Shown here: piece by piece, positions 34,630 through 42,997 of the stretch
How the letters are laid out: every line of letters begins with the position of its first letter
Numbering within the stretch: position 1 is the stretch's first letter
Assembly: GCF_003574675.1 (NCBI RefSeq)
Contig: NZ_QOAZ01000018.1
Span: 1-64,000 of the forward strand
DNA length: 64,000 nucleotides
DNA from: Azohydromonas sediminis
GTDB lineage: Bacteria; Pseudomonadota; Gammaproteobacteria; Burkholderiales; Burkholderiaceae_C
Reading direction: 5' to 3'
The notes under the pieces: model-generated
The model's database searches: none
What the model saw: only the letters and a program-made list of their open reading frames with translations
Told to the model about the DNA's origin: nothing
Program-made: the position numbers and the translations under genes

Positions 34630-34869
34630 TCAGAGCGTGCGGTGCGTGCCGTCGCACAGCGGCTTGCCGGCGCTGGCCTTGCAGCCGCAGAAGTACACCG
34701 TCTTCGACTCGGTGGCGCTGTACTTGACCGGCGTGAACGGCCCGCCCTGGTGCGAGCCGTCGCAAAACGGCTGCTTCTTGCTCAGCCCGCAGGCGCACCA
34801 CCAGTAGTCCTTGCCGGCCTCGACGGCCACCGGGTAGGGCGCCTTCTGCGCGCAGTGGGGTTGGGTCAT
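34630..34869 (-). CDS. Tandem CDGSH iron-sulfur protein
   Basis: A 79-residue protein built from two CDGSH units: CACGLSKKQPFCDGSH and CGCKASAGKPLCDGTH. Each provides three Cys and one His for a redox-active 2Fe-2S cluster, as in type 3 mitoNEET-like proteins. There is no membrane segment, unlike animal mitoNEET, so it is cytosolic. Encoded between a Nudix hydrolase and mnmA, whose thiolation chemistry needs sulfur relay; a link is possible but unproved. Confidence 0.93.
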   Translation of the reverse strand: MTQPHCAQKAPYPVAVEAGKDYWWCACGLSKKQPFCDGSHQGGPFTPVKYSATESKTVYFCGCKASAGKPLCDGTHRTL

Positions 34870-34928
34870 CGCAGTCCTCCTTCGGCAAGAACCCGATGAT
34901 GCCCGCGCGCGGGCCGCGGTGCGCCCCC

Positions 34929-35423
34929 TCAGGTCTTGGCCGGCGGGCGGTAGATCGAGTCGTCGGCGACGATCGCGTCGAGCGGCAGGCGCCGTCCCGC
35001 GAGGTGGTCTTCCATGCAGCGCAGCACCAGCGGGCTGCGGTGGCGCGCCGCGCTTGCGCGCACCTCGTCGGGCGTCAGCCACAGCGTGCGCACGATGCCG
35101 TGGTCGAGCGCACGGCCCGGCGCGGGCTCGCCGACGTCGCCGCAGAACGCGAGCCTCAGGTACGTCACGTCCTCGCCGGTCGCGGGACGCACGAACCGCG
35201 ACAGGTACACGCCGAGCAGCGCGCGCGGCGTGAAGGCGCGCGCCGTCTCTTCGAGCACCTCGCGCACGACGCCCTCGAGCGGCGATTCGGCCGGATCGAG
35301 GTGGCCGGCGGGATTGTTCAGCCGCAGCCCCTCGGGCGTCTCCTCCTCGACGAGCAGGTAGCGGCCGCCGTGCTCGACGACGGCCGCGACGGTGACGCTC
35401 GGGGTCCAGCGCGGTGCAGCCAT
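34929..35423 (-). CDS. Nudix hydrolase (NudJ-like)
   Basis: A 164-residue Nudix hydrolase. The Nudix box is GHLDPAESPLEGVVREVLEE (with TA following), giving the G-x5-E-x7-REVxEE pattern needed for Mg2+ binding. E. coli NudJ, a thiamine-pyrophosphate and nucleotide phosphatase, is also encoded beside mnmA, so this is probably the same orthologous group. The substrate is not certain. It heads the Nudix-CDGSH-mnmA set. Confidence 0.88.
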   Translation of the reverse strand: MAAPRWTPSVTVAAVVEHGGRYLLVEEETPEGLRLNNPAGHLDPAESPLEGVVREVLEETARAFTPRALLGVYLSRFVRPATGEDVTYLRLAFCGDVGEPAPGRALDHGIVRTLWLTPDEVRASAARHRSPLVLRCMEDHLAGRRLPLDAIVADDSIYRPPAKT

Positions 35424-35565
35424 GCAGCGATGTTAGCGGGCCGCCCAGCACGCGCCGGCGGCGTCGGCCAGCAGATAAACTCGCCGCCCGCGGGCGCGAA
35501 CACCGAGGTGTCATGGAATCCGGCGCCCGCCATCGCAAGCGCCCGCAGCGGGTGAGGAGGCCTCC

Positions 35566-36696
35566 ATGTTGATCGGCGTGCCGCTGGAGACGGCAGCGGG
35601 GGAGACCCGTGTGTCCGTCACGGCCGAGACGGCCAAAAAATTGAAGGCGCAGGGCCACACAGTGCGCGTGCAGTCGGGCGCCGGCGTCGCTGCCAGCGTC
35701 ACCGACGCCGCGTATGTGGCCGCGGGCGCCGAGATCGTCGACCGCGCCGGCGCGTTCGGCTGCGAGCTCGTGCTCAAGGTACGCGGCCCCGACGCCGACG
35801 AGCTGAGCCTGATGAAGCCCGGCACGGTGCTCGTGGGCATGCTCAACCCGTTCGACCGCGACGGGCTGGCCCGGCTCGCGGCCGCCGGCCTCACGAGCTT
35901 CGCGCTCGAGGCGGCGCCGCGCACGACGCGCGCGCAGAGCATGGACGTGCTGTCGAGCCAGGCCAACATCGCCGGCTACAAGGCGGTGATGATCGCCGCC
36001 AACGCCTACCAGCGCCTGTTCCCGATGCTGATGACCGCCGCCGGCACGATCAAGGCCGCGCGCGTCGTGATCCTCGGCGTCGGCGTCGCCGGGCTGCAGG
36101 CGATCGCCACCGCCAAGCGCCTGGGCGCCGTGATCGAGGCGAGCGACGTGCGCCCGAGCGTGAAGGAGCAGGTCGAGTCGCTGGGCGCCAAGTTCATCGA
36201 CGTGCCGTACGAGACCGCCGAGGAGCGCGAGGCCGCCGAGGGCGTCGGCGGCTACGCGCGGCCGATGCCGCAGAGCTGGCTCGACCGCCAGAAGGTCGAA
36301 GTCGCCAAGCGCGTCGCGCAGGCCGACGTCGTGATCTCGACCGCGCTGATCCCCGGCCGCCCTGCGCCGGTGCTGATCACGGAAGACATGGTCAAGTCGA
36401 TGAAGCCGGGCTCGGTGATCGTCGACATGGCCGCCGGCAAGGGGCCCGCGGGCACCGACGGCAACTGCCCGCTGACCGAGGCCGGCAAGACGGTCGTCAA
36501 GCACGGCGTGACGATCGTCGGCGAAACCAACCTGCCTGCGCTCGTGGCCGCCGACGCATCGGCGCTGTACGCGCGCAACGTGCTCGACTTCCTGAAGCTC
36601 GTGCTGTCGAAGGACGGCACGTTCCAGATCCCCGCCGACGACGACATCGTCGCCGCCTGCCTGATGACGCAGGGCGGCCAGGTCAAGAGGAGCTGA
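35566..36696 (+). CDS. pntA: NAD(P) transhydrogenase subunit alpha, part 1
   Basis: A 376-residue NAD(H)-binding domain I of the proton-pumping transhydrogenase. Family features are the AlaDH/PNT N-terminus MLIGVPLETAAGETRVSVT, the RQD-loop region around QSMDVLSSQANIAGYKAV, the Rossmann motif VVILGVGVAGLQAIATAKRL and VIVDMAAGKGPAGTDGN. A strong GGAGG site precedes the ATG. Three separate genes encode the enzyme, as in Rhodospirillum and many betaproteobacteria, unlike the two in E. coli. Confidence 0.95.
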   Translation: MLIGVPLETAAGETRVSVTAETAKKLKAQGHTVRVQSGAGVAASVTDAAYVAAGAEIVDRAGAFGCELVLKVRGPDADELSLMKPGTVLVGMLNPFDRDGLARLAAAGLTSFALEAAPRTTRAQSMDVLSSQANIAGYKAVMIAANAYQRLFPMLMTAAGTIKAARVVILGVGVAGLQAIATAKRLGAVIEASDVRPSVKEQVESLGAKFIDVPYETAEEREAAEGVGGYARPMPQSWLDRQKVEVAKRVAQADVVISTALIPGRPAPVLITEDMVKSMKPGSVIVDMAAGKGPAGTDGNCPLTEAGKTVVKHGVTIVGETNLPALVAADASALYARNVLDFLKLVLSKDGTFQIPADDDIVAACLMTQGGQVKRS

Positions 36697-36698
36697 GC

Positions 36699-37019
36699 AT
36701 GGACGCCGTCTCGCCGATCATCCTGAACCTGATCATCTTCGTGCTCGCGATCTACGTCGGCTACCACGTCGTGTGGAACGTGACGCCGGCGCTGCACACG
36801 CCGCTGATGGCCGTCACCAACGCGATCAGCGCGATCGTCATCGTCGGCGCGATGCTCGCCGCCGCGCTGACCGAGGGCGGGCTGGGCAAGACGATGGGCG
36901 TGCTCGCGGTCGCGCTGGCTGCCGTCAACGTGTTCGGCGGCTTCCTCGTCACGCGGCGCATGCTCGAGATGTTCAAGAAGAAAGAGAAGAAGGCCCCGGC
37001 CGCGGGAGACAAGGCATGA
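36699..37019 (+). CDS. pntAB: NAD(P) transhydrogenase subunit alpha, part 2
   Basis: A 106-residue membrane subunit with three or four helices (about 8-25, 38-60, 65-88), which supplies part of the proton channel domain II. Signature: HTPLMAVTNAISAIVIVGAM. It starts 2 bp after pntA and overlaps pntB by ATGA. The C-terminal tail KKKEKKAPAAGDKA is positively charged and cytosolic. Confidence 0.95.
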   Translation: MDAVSPIILNLIIFVLAIYVGYHVVWNVTPALHTPLMAVTNAISAIVIVGAMLAAALTEGGLGKTMGVLAVALAAVNVFGGFLVTRRMLEMFKKKEKKAPAAGDKA

Positions 37020-38452
37020 GCCTGAACGTCGTCACGCTGCTGTACCTCGTCGCGAGCGTCTGCTTCATCCAGGCGCTCAAGGGCCTGAGCCACCCGACGA
37101 CGTCGATCCGCGGCAACGTCTTCGGCATGACCGGGATGGCGATCGCCATCCTGACCACCGCGGCGCTGATCGTGAAGCTCGCCGGCCAGATGGGCCAAGG
37201 CTCGGCGCAGGGCATGGTGTGGGTGCTCGCGGGCCTGCTCGTGGGCGGCACCGCCGGTGCGGTCATGGCCAAGCGCGTCGAGATGACGAAGATGCCCGAG
37301 CTCGTGGCTTTCATGCACAGCATGGTCGGCCTGGCGGCGGTGTTCATCGCCGTCGCGGCGGTGGCCGAGCCGTGGGCCTTCGGCATCGCCGGGCACGGCC
37401 AGCCGATCCCGGTGGGCAACAAGATCGAGCTGTTCCTCGGCGCGGCGATCGGCGCGATCACGTTCAGCGGCTCGGTGATCGCGTTCGGCAAGCTCAGCGG
37501 CAAGTACAAGTTCCGCCTGTTCCAGGGCGCGCCGGTGGTCTTCAACGGCCAGCACCTGCTCAACCTCGTGCTCGGCATCGCCACCATCGCGCTCGGCATC
37601 GTGTTCGCGCTGACCGAGAACTGGGCCGCGTTCTTCGCGATGCTGGCGCTGAGCTTCGTGCTCGGCGTGCTGATCATCATCCCGATCGGCGGCGCCGACA
37701 TGCCGGTCGTCGTCTCGATGCTCAACAGCTACTCGGGCTGGGCCGCGGCGGGCATCGGCTTCAGCCTGAACAACAGCATGCTGATCATCGCCGGCTCGCT
37801 GGTGGGCAGCTCGGGTGCGATCCTGAGCTACATCATGTGCAAGGCGATGAACCGCTCGTTCTTCAACGTCATCCTCGGCGGCTTCGGCGGCGAGGCGGGC
37901 CAGGCGGCGGGCGGCGCGCAGCCGCAGCGCACCGTCAAGAGCGGCAGCCCCGACGACGCGGCGTTCATCCTCAGCAACGCCGAGACGGTGATCATCGTGC
38001 CGGGCTACGGCCTGGCGGTCGCGCGCGCGCAGCACGCGGTCAAGGAGCTGGCCGAGAAGCTCACGCACAAGGGCATCAGCGTCAAGTACGCGATCCACCC
38101 GGTGGCCGGGCGCATGCCGGGGCACATGAACGTGCTGCTCGCCGAGGCCGAGGTGCCGTACGACCAGGTGTTCGAGATGGAGGACATCAACGCCGAGTTC
38201 GGCCAGACCGACGTCGCGATCGTCCTCGGCGCCAACGACGTCGTGAACCCGGCCGCGCTGCAGAAGGGCAGCCCGATCTACGGCATGCCGATCCTCGAGG
38301 CCTACAAGGCCAAGACGGTGATCGTCAACAAGCGCTCGATGGCTGCCGGCTACGCCGGCCTCGACAACGAGCTGTTCTACATGGACAAGACGATGATGGT
38401 CTTCGGCGACGCGAAGAAGGTCGTCGAGGACATGGTCAAGGCGATCGAGTAG
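37016..38452 (+). CDS. pntB: NAD(P) transhydrogenase subunit beta
   Basis: A 478-residue subunit with about nine membrane helices followed by the NADP(H)-binding domain III (about 300-478). Conserved segments are GADMPVVVSMLNSYSGWAAA in the membrane part, and VIIVPGYGLAVARAQH, HPVAGRMPGHMNVLLAEA and VLGANDVVNPAA in domain III. It completes an enzyme that uses the proton gradient to make NADPH. A clear intrinsic terminator follows 26 bp after the stop. Confidence 0.97.
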   Translation: MSLNVVTLLYLVASVCFIQALKGLSHPTTSIRGNVFGMTGMAIAILTTAALIVKLAGQMGQGSAQGMVWVLAGLLVGGTAGAVMAKRVEMTKMPELVAFMHSMVGLAAVFIAVAAVAEPWAFGIAGHGQPIPVGNKIELFLGAAIGAITFSGSVIAFGKLSGKYKFRLFQGAPVVFNGQHLLNLVLGIATIALGIVFALTENWAAFFAMLALSFVLGVLIIIPIGGADMPVVVSMLNSYSGWAAAGIGFSLNNSMLIIAGSLVGSSGAILSYIMCKAMNRSFFNVILGGFGGEAGQAAGGAQPQRTVKSGSPDDAAFILSNAETVIIVPGYGLAVARAQHAVKELAEKLTHKGISVKYAIHPVAGRMPGHMNVLLAEAEVPYDQVFEMEDINAEFGQTDVAIVLGANDVVNPAALQKGSPIYGMPILEAYKAKTVIVNKRSMAAGYAGLDNELFYMDKTMMVFGDAKKVVEDMVKAIE

Positions 38453-38477
38453 TGCGGCTGCCGCGCGCTGCACGACG

Positions 38478-38502
38478 AAGGGCCGGCGCTGCCGGCCCTT
38501 TT
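38478..38502 (+). terminator. Intrinsic terminator after pntB
   Basis: A perfect stem GGGCCGGC-GCT-GCCGGCCC (38480-38498) is flanked by AA on one side and TTTT (38499-38502) on the other. It is the clearest rho-independent terminator in the window and ends the transhydrogenase operon. It may also serve the convergent dehydrogenase gene. Confidence 0.9.
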
Positions 38503-38518
38503 CGTTGCCGCGGCGGCA

Positions 38519-39886
38519 TCAGTGGCGCGCCGCAGGCGCTGCGGCGAACGCGGCCTCCATCTCGCGCCGCACGCGGTACGCGCGCGTCGCCGTGTCGATC
38601 GCGACGTCGTTCCAGCTCAGCATCTGGCCCTGGGCCACGGGCCGCACGACCTTGACCTGGTGCGCGAGCCCGAGCGGCAGGCCGCCCTCGCCGCGGTAGG
38701 CCAGCGATGCTGCCGCCGGCTGCAGCTTGCCCCACACGGTGTAGCCGCCCTCGCCGTCGAGCATCTCGCCGGGCGCGAGGTCGCGCTTGGCGGTGGCCAC
38801 GACGTCGGCGTTCCAGCAGGTCGCCACGCCGGTGGCCTCGCCGCGCAGCGCGACGCTGGCGACGCTGTAGCCCACTTCGAGGCCGATCAGGTGCCAGCGC
38901 TTGTACAGCGTGAAGTAGCGCCCGCTCGGGTCGGTGTGCGCGTTGTACTCCTCGAAGCAGTGGCGGATGTAGTCGGTCTCGCCCTCGACGGTGACCCACA
39001 CGCCCATGCGGATGTCGTACGGGATCGCGCGGCCGTCGGCCTCGAGCGAGCTGATGACCTCGACCATGCCCTTCTTCTCGAGGTGCCCGCCCTCGCTCTG
39101 CGGCCGCGTGACGAACGGGATGTCGGCAATGCTCGCCGGCGGGTACGTGAGGCCGCTCGACGGCACCTCGAGGCCGGTCGCGTTGGCCACCGCGGCGCTC
39201 TCGATCGACGGCTTGCTGCCGTCGAGGAAGCTGTTGAACATCTTCGGGTTCAGACCGCCGCGCGCGGCCTGCTCGGGCGTCAGCCCGTAGTAGCCCCACA
39301 CCGTCTCGGGTGTCGACTGCGCGAAGTGCGGCAGCCACTTGTGGCCGCGCCCGGCGGCCACCACCGGAAAGCCGCAGGTGCGCGCCCAGTCGACGAGGTC
39401 GCAGATCAGCGCCGGCTGGTCGCCGAAGGCGAGCGTGTAGACGACGCCGGCGCGCGCGGCCTCGCGCGCGAGCCACGGGCCGCAGAACGCGTCGGCCTCG
39501 ACGGTGACGTTGACGACGTGCTTGCCGTGCGCGAACGCCTCGAGGCAGTGGTCGACGGCGTGCACCGGCGAGCCGGTGCACTCGACGACGACGTCGATCG
39601 CCGGGTGGGCGACGAGCGCCTTCCAGTCGTCGCCGACGTACGTCGTGCCGTCCTTCAGCGCAGCGTCGATCGACGTCGCACGCACCCGCTCGGGCGGCCA
39701 GCCCACGCGCGCGAGGTTGCGGCACGCGGCTTCGGGCGACAGGTTGGCGATCGCCGCGACGTGCATGCCGGGCGTGCGCGGCACCTGCGCGAGGTACATC
39801 GAGCCGAACTTGCCGGCGCCGATCAGCCCCACGCGGATCGGGCGGCCTTCGGCCTGGCGTTGCAGGAGCTGGCGGTGCAGGGACAT
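38519..39886 (-). CDS. NAD(P)-dependent oxidoreductase with C-terminal SAF domain
   Basis: A 455-residue protein. The N-terminal Rossmann domain has RVGLIGAGKFGSMYLAQVP and resembles homoserine dehydrogenase; DVVVECTGSPVHAVDH and GKHVVNVTVEADAF are typical of this group. The C-terminal part (about 350-440) with VATAKRDLAPGEMLDGEGGY is an SAF-type domain, as in antifreeze-like proteins and altronate dehydratase. Related proteins are often misnamed FlgA. A role in sugar-acid or polyol catabolism is plausible, but the substrate is unknown. It faces pntB across a terminator. Confidence 0.8.
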   Translation of the reverse strand: MSLHRQLLQRQAEGRPIRVGLIGAGKFGSMYLAQVPRTPGMHVAAIANLSPEAACRNLARVGWPPERVRATSIDAALKDGTTYVGDDWKALVAHPAIDVVVECTGSPVHAVDHCLEAFAHGKHVVNVTVEADAFCGPWLAREAARAGVVYTLAFGDQPALICDLVDWARTCGFPVVAAGRGHKWLPHFAQSTPETVWGYYGLTPEQAARGGLNPKMFNSFLDGSKPSIESAAVANATGLEVPSSGLTYPPASIADIPFVTRPQSEGGHLEKKGMVEVISSLEADGRAIPYDIRMGVWVTVEGETDYIRHCFEEYNAHTDPSGRYFTLYKRWHLIGLEVGYSVASVALRGEATGVATCWNADVVATAKRDLAPGEMLDGEGGYTVWGKLQPAAASLAYRGEGGLPLGLAHQVKVVRPVAQGQMLSWNDVAIDTATRAYRVRREMEAAFAAAPAARH

Positions 39887-40938
39887 GGCGAGCGCGCAGG
39901 TGGTGCAAAGGCGTGCAGCCTACGCCAGGCCTGCCACCGCACGCGCGCGGGTTTGCCCGTGGCACCGGCATCGCGGGCGGTGCGTCGGACCCACTGCCGA
40001 CGTCGGGGGCGCGTCGTTCGCCGCGCGCAGGCCTGTGCCAGCACGTCGCCCATGCGCCGCCGCTGCGCCGGTGTCGGCCGCGGCCCGTGCAGCGCGGCCA
40101 TGTTCTCGTCGCAGTGCACCGGGTTGCGCGTGGCCGGGATCGCGCAGGTGACGGCCGGGTGCGAGACCTCCCACTTCAGCACGAACGCGGCCCAGGTCTG
40201 CACGCCGAGTTCGTCGCGCGCCCACGCCGGCAGCGGCCGGCCCGCGAGCCGGCGCAGCGCGTCGCCGCCGTCGAACGGGCGGTTGACGATCACGGCGACG
40301 CCGCGTTCGGCGGCCAGATCGAGCAGCGGCTCGGCGCTGCGGTCGGCGGGGTTGTAGGTGATCTGCAGCACGTCGAGCGGCTCGCGGCGCAGCAGCCGTG
40401 CGACCTCGTCGTGGCGCCGGCCGTGCGAGGTCGTGATGCCGATCAGCCGCACGCGGCCGGCGTCGCGCGCCGCGCGCAGCGTCTTCAGGTGCGCGTCGGT
40501 GGCGAGCAGGTTGTGCACCTGCATCAGGTCCATGCGCGCGACGCGCCACAGCCGCAGCGACTCGGCCAGCTGCGCGCGGCCCGTGACCTCGAACGGCGTC
40601 CAGATCTTGCTGGCCGTGAACACGCGCGCGGCGTGCGGCGCGAGCTCGGGCGTGGCCAGCAGGTCGCCGACGACGCGCTCGGCGCTGCCGTACATCGGCG
40701 ACGAGTCGACCACGCCGCCACCGGCGGCGACGAAGCGCGCCAGCACCTGCTGCACGCGCGCTCGCGCGAGCGGGTCGTCGCCGACGTCGAAGGTCAGCCA
40801 GGTGCCCAGCCCGACGACGGGCACCGCCTCGCCGCTCGACGGGATCGTCTTGCGCCAGACGCCGTCGGGCGCGGCGGCGGCCCACGCCGGCAGCGTCGAC
40901 GCCGCGGCGCACGCGAGGAGCCAGTCGCGTCGCTGCAT
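39823..40938 (-). CDS. Exported aldo/keto reductase with aberrant C-terminus
   Basis: A 371-residue frame. The signal MQRRDWLLACAAASTLPAWA looks Tat-like, which fits a periplasmic NAD(P)-binding enzyme. The AKR tetrad is present: Asp and Tyr in VVDSSPMYGSAE, Lys in ASKIWTPFE and His in DLMQVHNLLA. Homology should end near PTPAQRRRMGDVLAQ (about residue 305), but the frame runs on for some 65 Arg/Pro/Ala-rich residues and overlaps the next gene by 64 bp. Loss of a stop codon or a late frameshift is likely. The start at 40938 gives a signal peptide; longer starts do not. Confidence 0.75.
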   Translation of the reverse strand: MQRRDWLLACAAASTLPAWAAAAPDGVWRKTIPSSGEAVPVVGLGTWLTFDVGDDPLARARVQQVLARFVAAGGGVVDSSPMYGSAERVVGDLLATPELAPHAARVFTASKIWTPFEVTGRAQLAESLRLWRVARMDLMQVHNLLATDAHLKTLRAARDAGRVRLIGITTSHGRRHDEVARLLRREPLDVLQITYNPADRSAEPLLDLAAERGVAVIVNRPFDGGDALRRLAGRPLPAWARDELGVQTWAAFVLKWEVSHPAVTCAIPATRNPVHCDENMAALHGPRPTPAQRRRMGDVLAQACARRTTRPRRRQWVRRTARDAGATGKPARVRWQAWRRLHAFAPPARSPCPCTASSCNARPKAARSAWG

Positions 40939-41075
40939 GCCGTTGCGACCCGCGGCGCCGCGCACCCGTTCCGGGGCGTGCCGGTCCGCACCGGTGGCCG
41001 GCGGAAGCATCGTGTTGCATCGGCACCCGTGTCCGGGGGTAACCTCGCCCTTTGTCCGCAAGGAGAGCGACGGCG

Positions 41076-41765
41076 ATGCTGGGGGAGTTCAAGCCGGTCG
41101 AGTTCGACCGTTACGGCCGGCGCCGCCGGCGCGGCCTGCCGCGCTGGCTGGTGCTGCTGCTGCTCGGCCTGGCCGTCGGCGTGGCCGGCGTGATCTACGT
41201 GCAGGAGCAGCTGCTGCCGCCGCGGCTGTCTTACGACGCCTCGACGCGCCTGCGCCAGGCCTACGAGCAGGCCGACGCCGAACGCCAGCGTCTGGCCGCC
41301 GAGCTGGCCGAGGCGCAGCGCCAGCGCGACGCGGCGCAGGCCGAGCGCAAGACGCTGGCCGACCAGCTGGCTGCGAGCCGCCAGAGCGTCGAGCAGCTGC
41401 GCGCCGACGTCGCGGCGCTGGTCGCGGCGCTGCCGCCCGACCCGCGCGGCGGCGCGGTGGCGGTGCGCGCCGGGCGATTTCGCGCCGGCAGCGGCACGCT
41501 GGCCTACGAGGTGCTGCTCACGCGCGACGCGGCGGGCGGCCGTGCGCTGGCCGGGCAGATGCAGCTCGCCGTGGCCGGGCGCAACGAGCGCGGTGTCGAG
41601 ACGACGGTGACGCTGCCGCCGGTGGCGGTGTCGATCGGCACGCACCACAGCGTCAGCGGCGAGGCGGCGCTGCCCTCCGGCTTCGCGCCGCAGCAGGTCA
41701 CGGTGCGCGTCACCGATGGGCCGGGCGGCGCGCTGCTCGGCTCGCGCGTGCTGTACGTGCGCTGA
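41076..41765 (+). CDS. Hypothetical membrane-anchored coiled-coil protein (DUF6776-like)
   Basis: A 229-residue protein with a short basic N-terminus (RYGRRRRRGLPR), one membrane helix (about 24-45) and a coiled coil (about 60-115, e.g. EQADAERQRLAAELAEAQRQ). The C-terminal beta-rich domain is about residues 120-229. The layout resembles DUF6776 proteins of Burkholderiales, with no known function; I am not sure of the family. A good AGGAGAG site precedes the ATG. The C-terminal part should lie in the periplasm. Confidence 0.65.
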   Translation: MLGEFKPVEFDRYGRRRRRGLPRWLVLLLLGLAVGVAGVIYVQEQLLPPRLSYDASTRLRQAYEQADAERQRLAAELAEAQRQRDAAQAERKTLADQLAASRQSVEQLRADVAALVAALPPDPRGGAVAVRAGRFRAGSGTLAYEVLLTRDAAGGRALAGQMQLAVAGRNERGVETTVTLPPVAVSIGTHHSVSGEAALPSGFAPQQVTVRVTDGPGGALLGSRVLYVR

Positions 41766-41769
41766 CGGC

Positions 41770-42267
41770 TCAGGCAGCCGCAGCCGCGCCGGCCGCGTCG
41801 GCAGGGCGACGGCGGAACATGCCCCAGCCCTGCATCGTCAGCACGAGCTCGCCCGTCTGGTTGAGCGTCTCCCAGCGGCAGCGCACGAGGCCGACGTCGG
41901 GACGGCTGTTCATCGGGCGGGCCTCGAGCACTTCCATGCGCACGTGCAGCGTGTCGCCGGGGTAGACCGGCTTGAGCCAGCGCAGCTCGTCGATGCCCGG
42001 CGAGCCGAGGCTCGCGGCGTCGAGCAGGTAGGCGTCGCACATCATGCGCATCGTCAGCGCGCAGGTGTGCCAGCCGCTGGCCGCCAGGCGGCCGAACAGC
42101 GATGCCGCGGCGGCTTCGTCGTCGAGGTGGAACGGCTGCGGGTCGAAGTCGCGCGCGAACGCGATCACCGCCTCGCGCGTGACGACGAAGCCGCCGAACT
42201 CGCGCACGCTGCCGACCGGGAAGTCCTCCCACCAGTAGCGGATCGGGCGTGGCGGTGTGGCGTTCAA
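41770..42267 (-). CDS. MaoC family (R)-hydratase-like protein
   Basis: A 165-residue hot-dog-fold protein. The MaoC segment has FARDFDPQPFHLDDEAAAAS with the catalytic Asp/His pair, followed by ASGWHTCALTMRMM. The start appears to be TTG (42267), seven bases after AGGAG; no ATG or GTG is available before the conserved RYWWEDFPVGS. It likely hydrates or dehydrates an enoyl-CoA. The stop lies 4 bp from that of the convergent gene. Confidence 0.85.
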   Translation of the reverse strand: MNATPPRPIRYWWEDFPVGSVREFGGFVVTREAVIAFARDFDPQPFHLDDEAAAASLFGRLAASGWHTCALTMRMMCDAYLLDAASLGSPGIDELRWLKPVYPGDTLHVRMEVLEARPMNSRPDVGLVRCRWETLNQTGELVLTMQGWGMFRRRPADAAGAAAAA

Positions 42268-42377
42268 GCGGGGCTCCTGCGGGGTTCGGGGCGGTGCGCG
42301 GCGAGCATAGCCGCAGTGCGCCGTGCGGGCGCGATCGCGACGAGAATCGCACCCGTCTTTCGCGACCCGGCAACCCC

Positions 42378-42959
42378 ATGACGATCCTGATCCTCGGCCT
42401 CGTGCTGTTCCTCGGCACGCATTCGGTGCGCATCGTCGCCGAGGGCTGGCGCACCGCGACGATCGCACGCGTCGGCCCCGGCGTCTGGAAGGGCGTGTAC
42501 TCGCTCGTCGCGCTGGCCGGCTTCGTCGCGATCGTCTGGGGCTACGCACTCGCGCGGCAGGCGCCCGTCGTGCTGTGGACGCCGCCGCTGGCGATGCGCC
42601 ACGTCGCGAGCCTGCTGACGCTCATCGCGTTCGTGATGCTCTCGGCCGCCTACGTGCCGCGCAACGGCATCAAGGCGCGGCTGAAGCACCCGATGGTGCT
42701 GTCGGTCAAGGTCTGGGCGTTCGCGCACCTGCTGGCCAACGGCACGCTGGCCGACGTGCTGCTGTTCGGCGGCTTCCTCGTCTGGGCCGTGCTCGACTTT
42801 CGCGCGGCGCGCCAGCGCGACCGCGCCGCTGGCACCGTCTACCCCGCCGGTACGCTGGCCGGCACCGCGGCGACGGTGGCGGTGGGCGTCGCGGCGTGGG
42901 CGCTGTTCGCGTTCTGGCTGCACGCCGCGTGGATCGGCGTGGCGCCGTTCGGGCGCTGA
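42378..42959 (+). CDS. NnrU family membrane protein
   Basis: A 193-residue integral membrane protein with about five or six helices. NnrU markers include LFLGTHSVRIVAEGWR near the N-terminus and AAYVPRNGIKARLKHPMVLSVK, then FAHLLANGTLADVLLFGGFLVWA. NnrU was first named beside denitrification genes, and in bacteria without them its role is unknown, perhaps in isoprenoid or heme-related redox chemistry (it resembles 15-cis-zeta-carotene isomerase). No denitrification gene is nearby. Confidence 0.87.
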   Translation: MTILILGLVLFLGTHSVRIVAEGWRTATIARVGPGVWKGVYSLVALAGFVAIVWGYALARQAPVVLWTPPLAMRHVASLLTLIAFVMLSAAYVPRNGIKARLKHPMVLSVKVWAFAHLLANGTLADVLLFGGFLVWAVLDFRAARQRDRAAGTVYPAGTLAGTAATVAVGVAAWALFAFWLHAAWIGVAPFGR

Positions 42960-42997
42960 GCCTGCGCGCGTGCCGGCGGGCGCGCGCGTCGCTCAGC
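42955..42997. terminator. Bidirectional hairpin between convergent nnrU-like and redoxin genes
   Basis: GCTGAG (42955-42960) pairs with CTCAGC (42992-42997), and GCGCGCG (42964-42970) with CGCGCGC (42981-42987). Both stop codons (42957-42959 and complement of 42993-42995) lie in the outer arms. No U tract is present. Confidence 0.5.
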
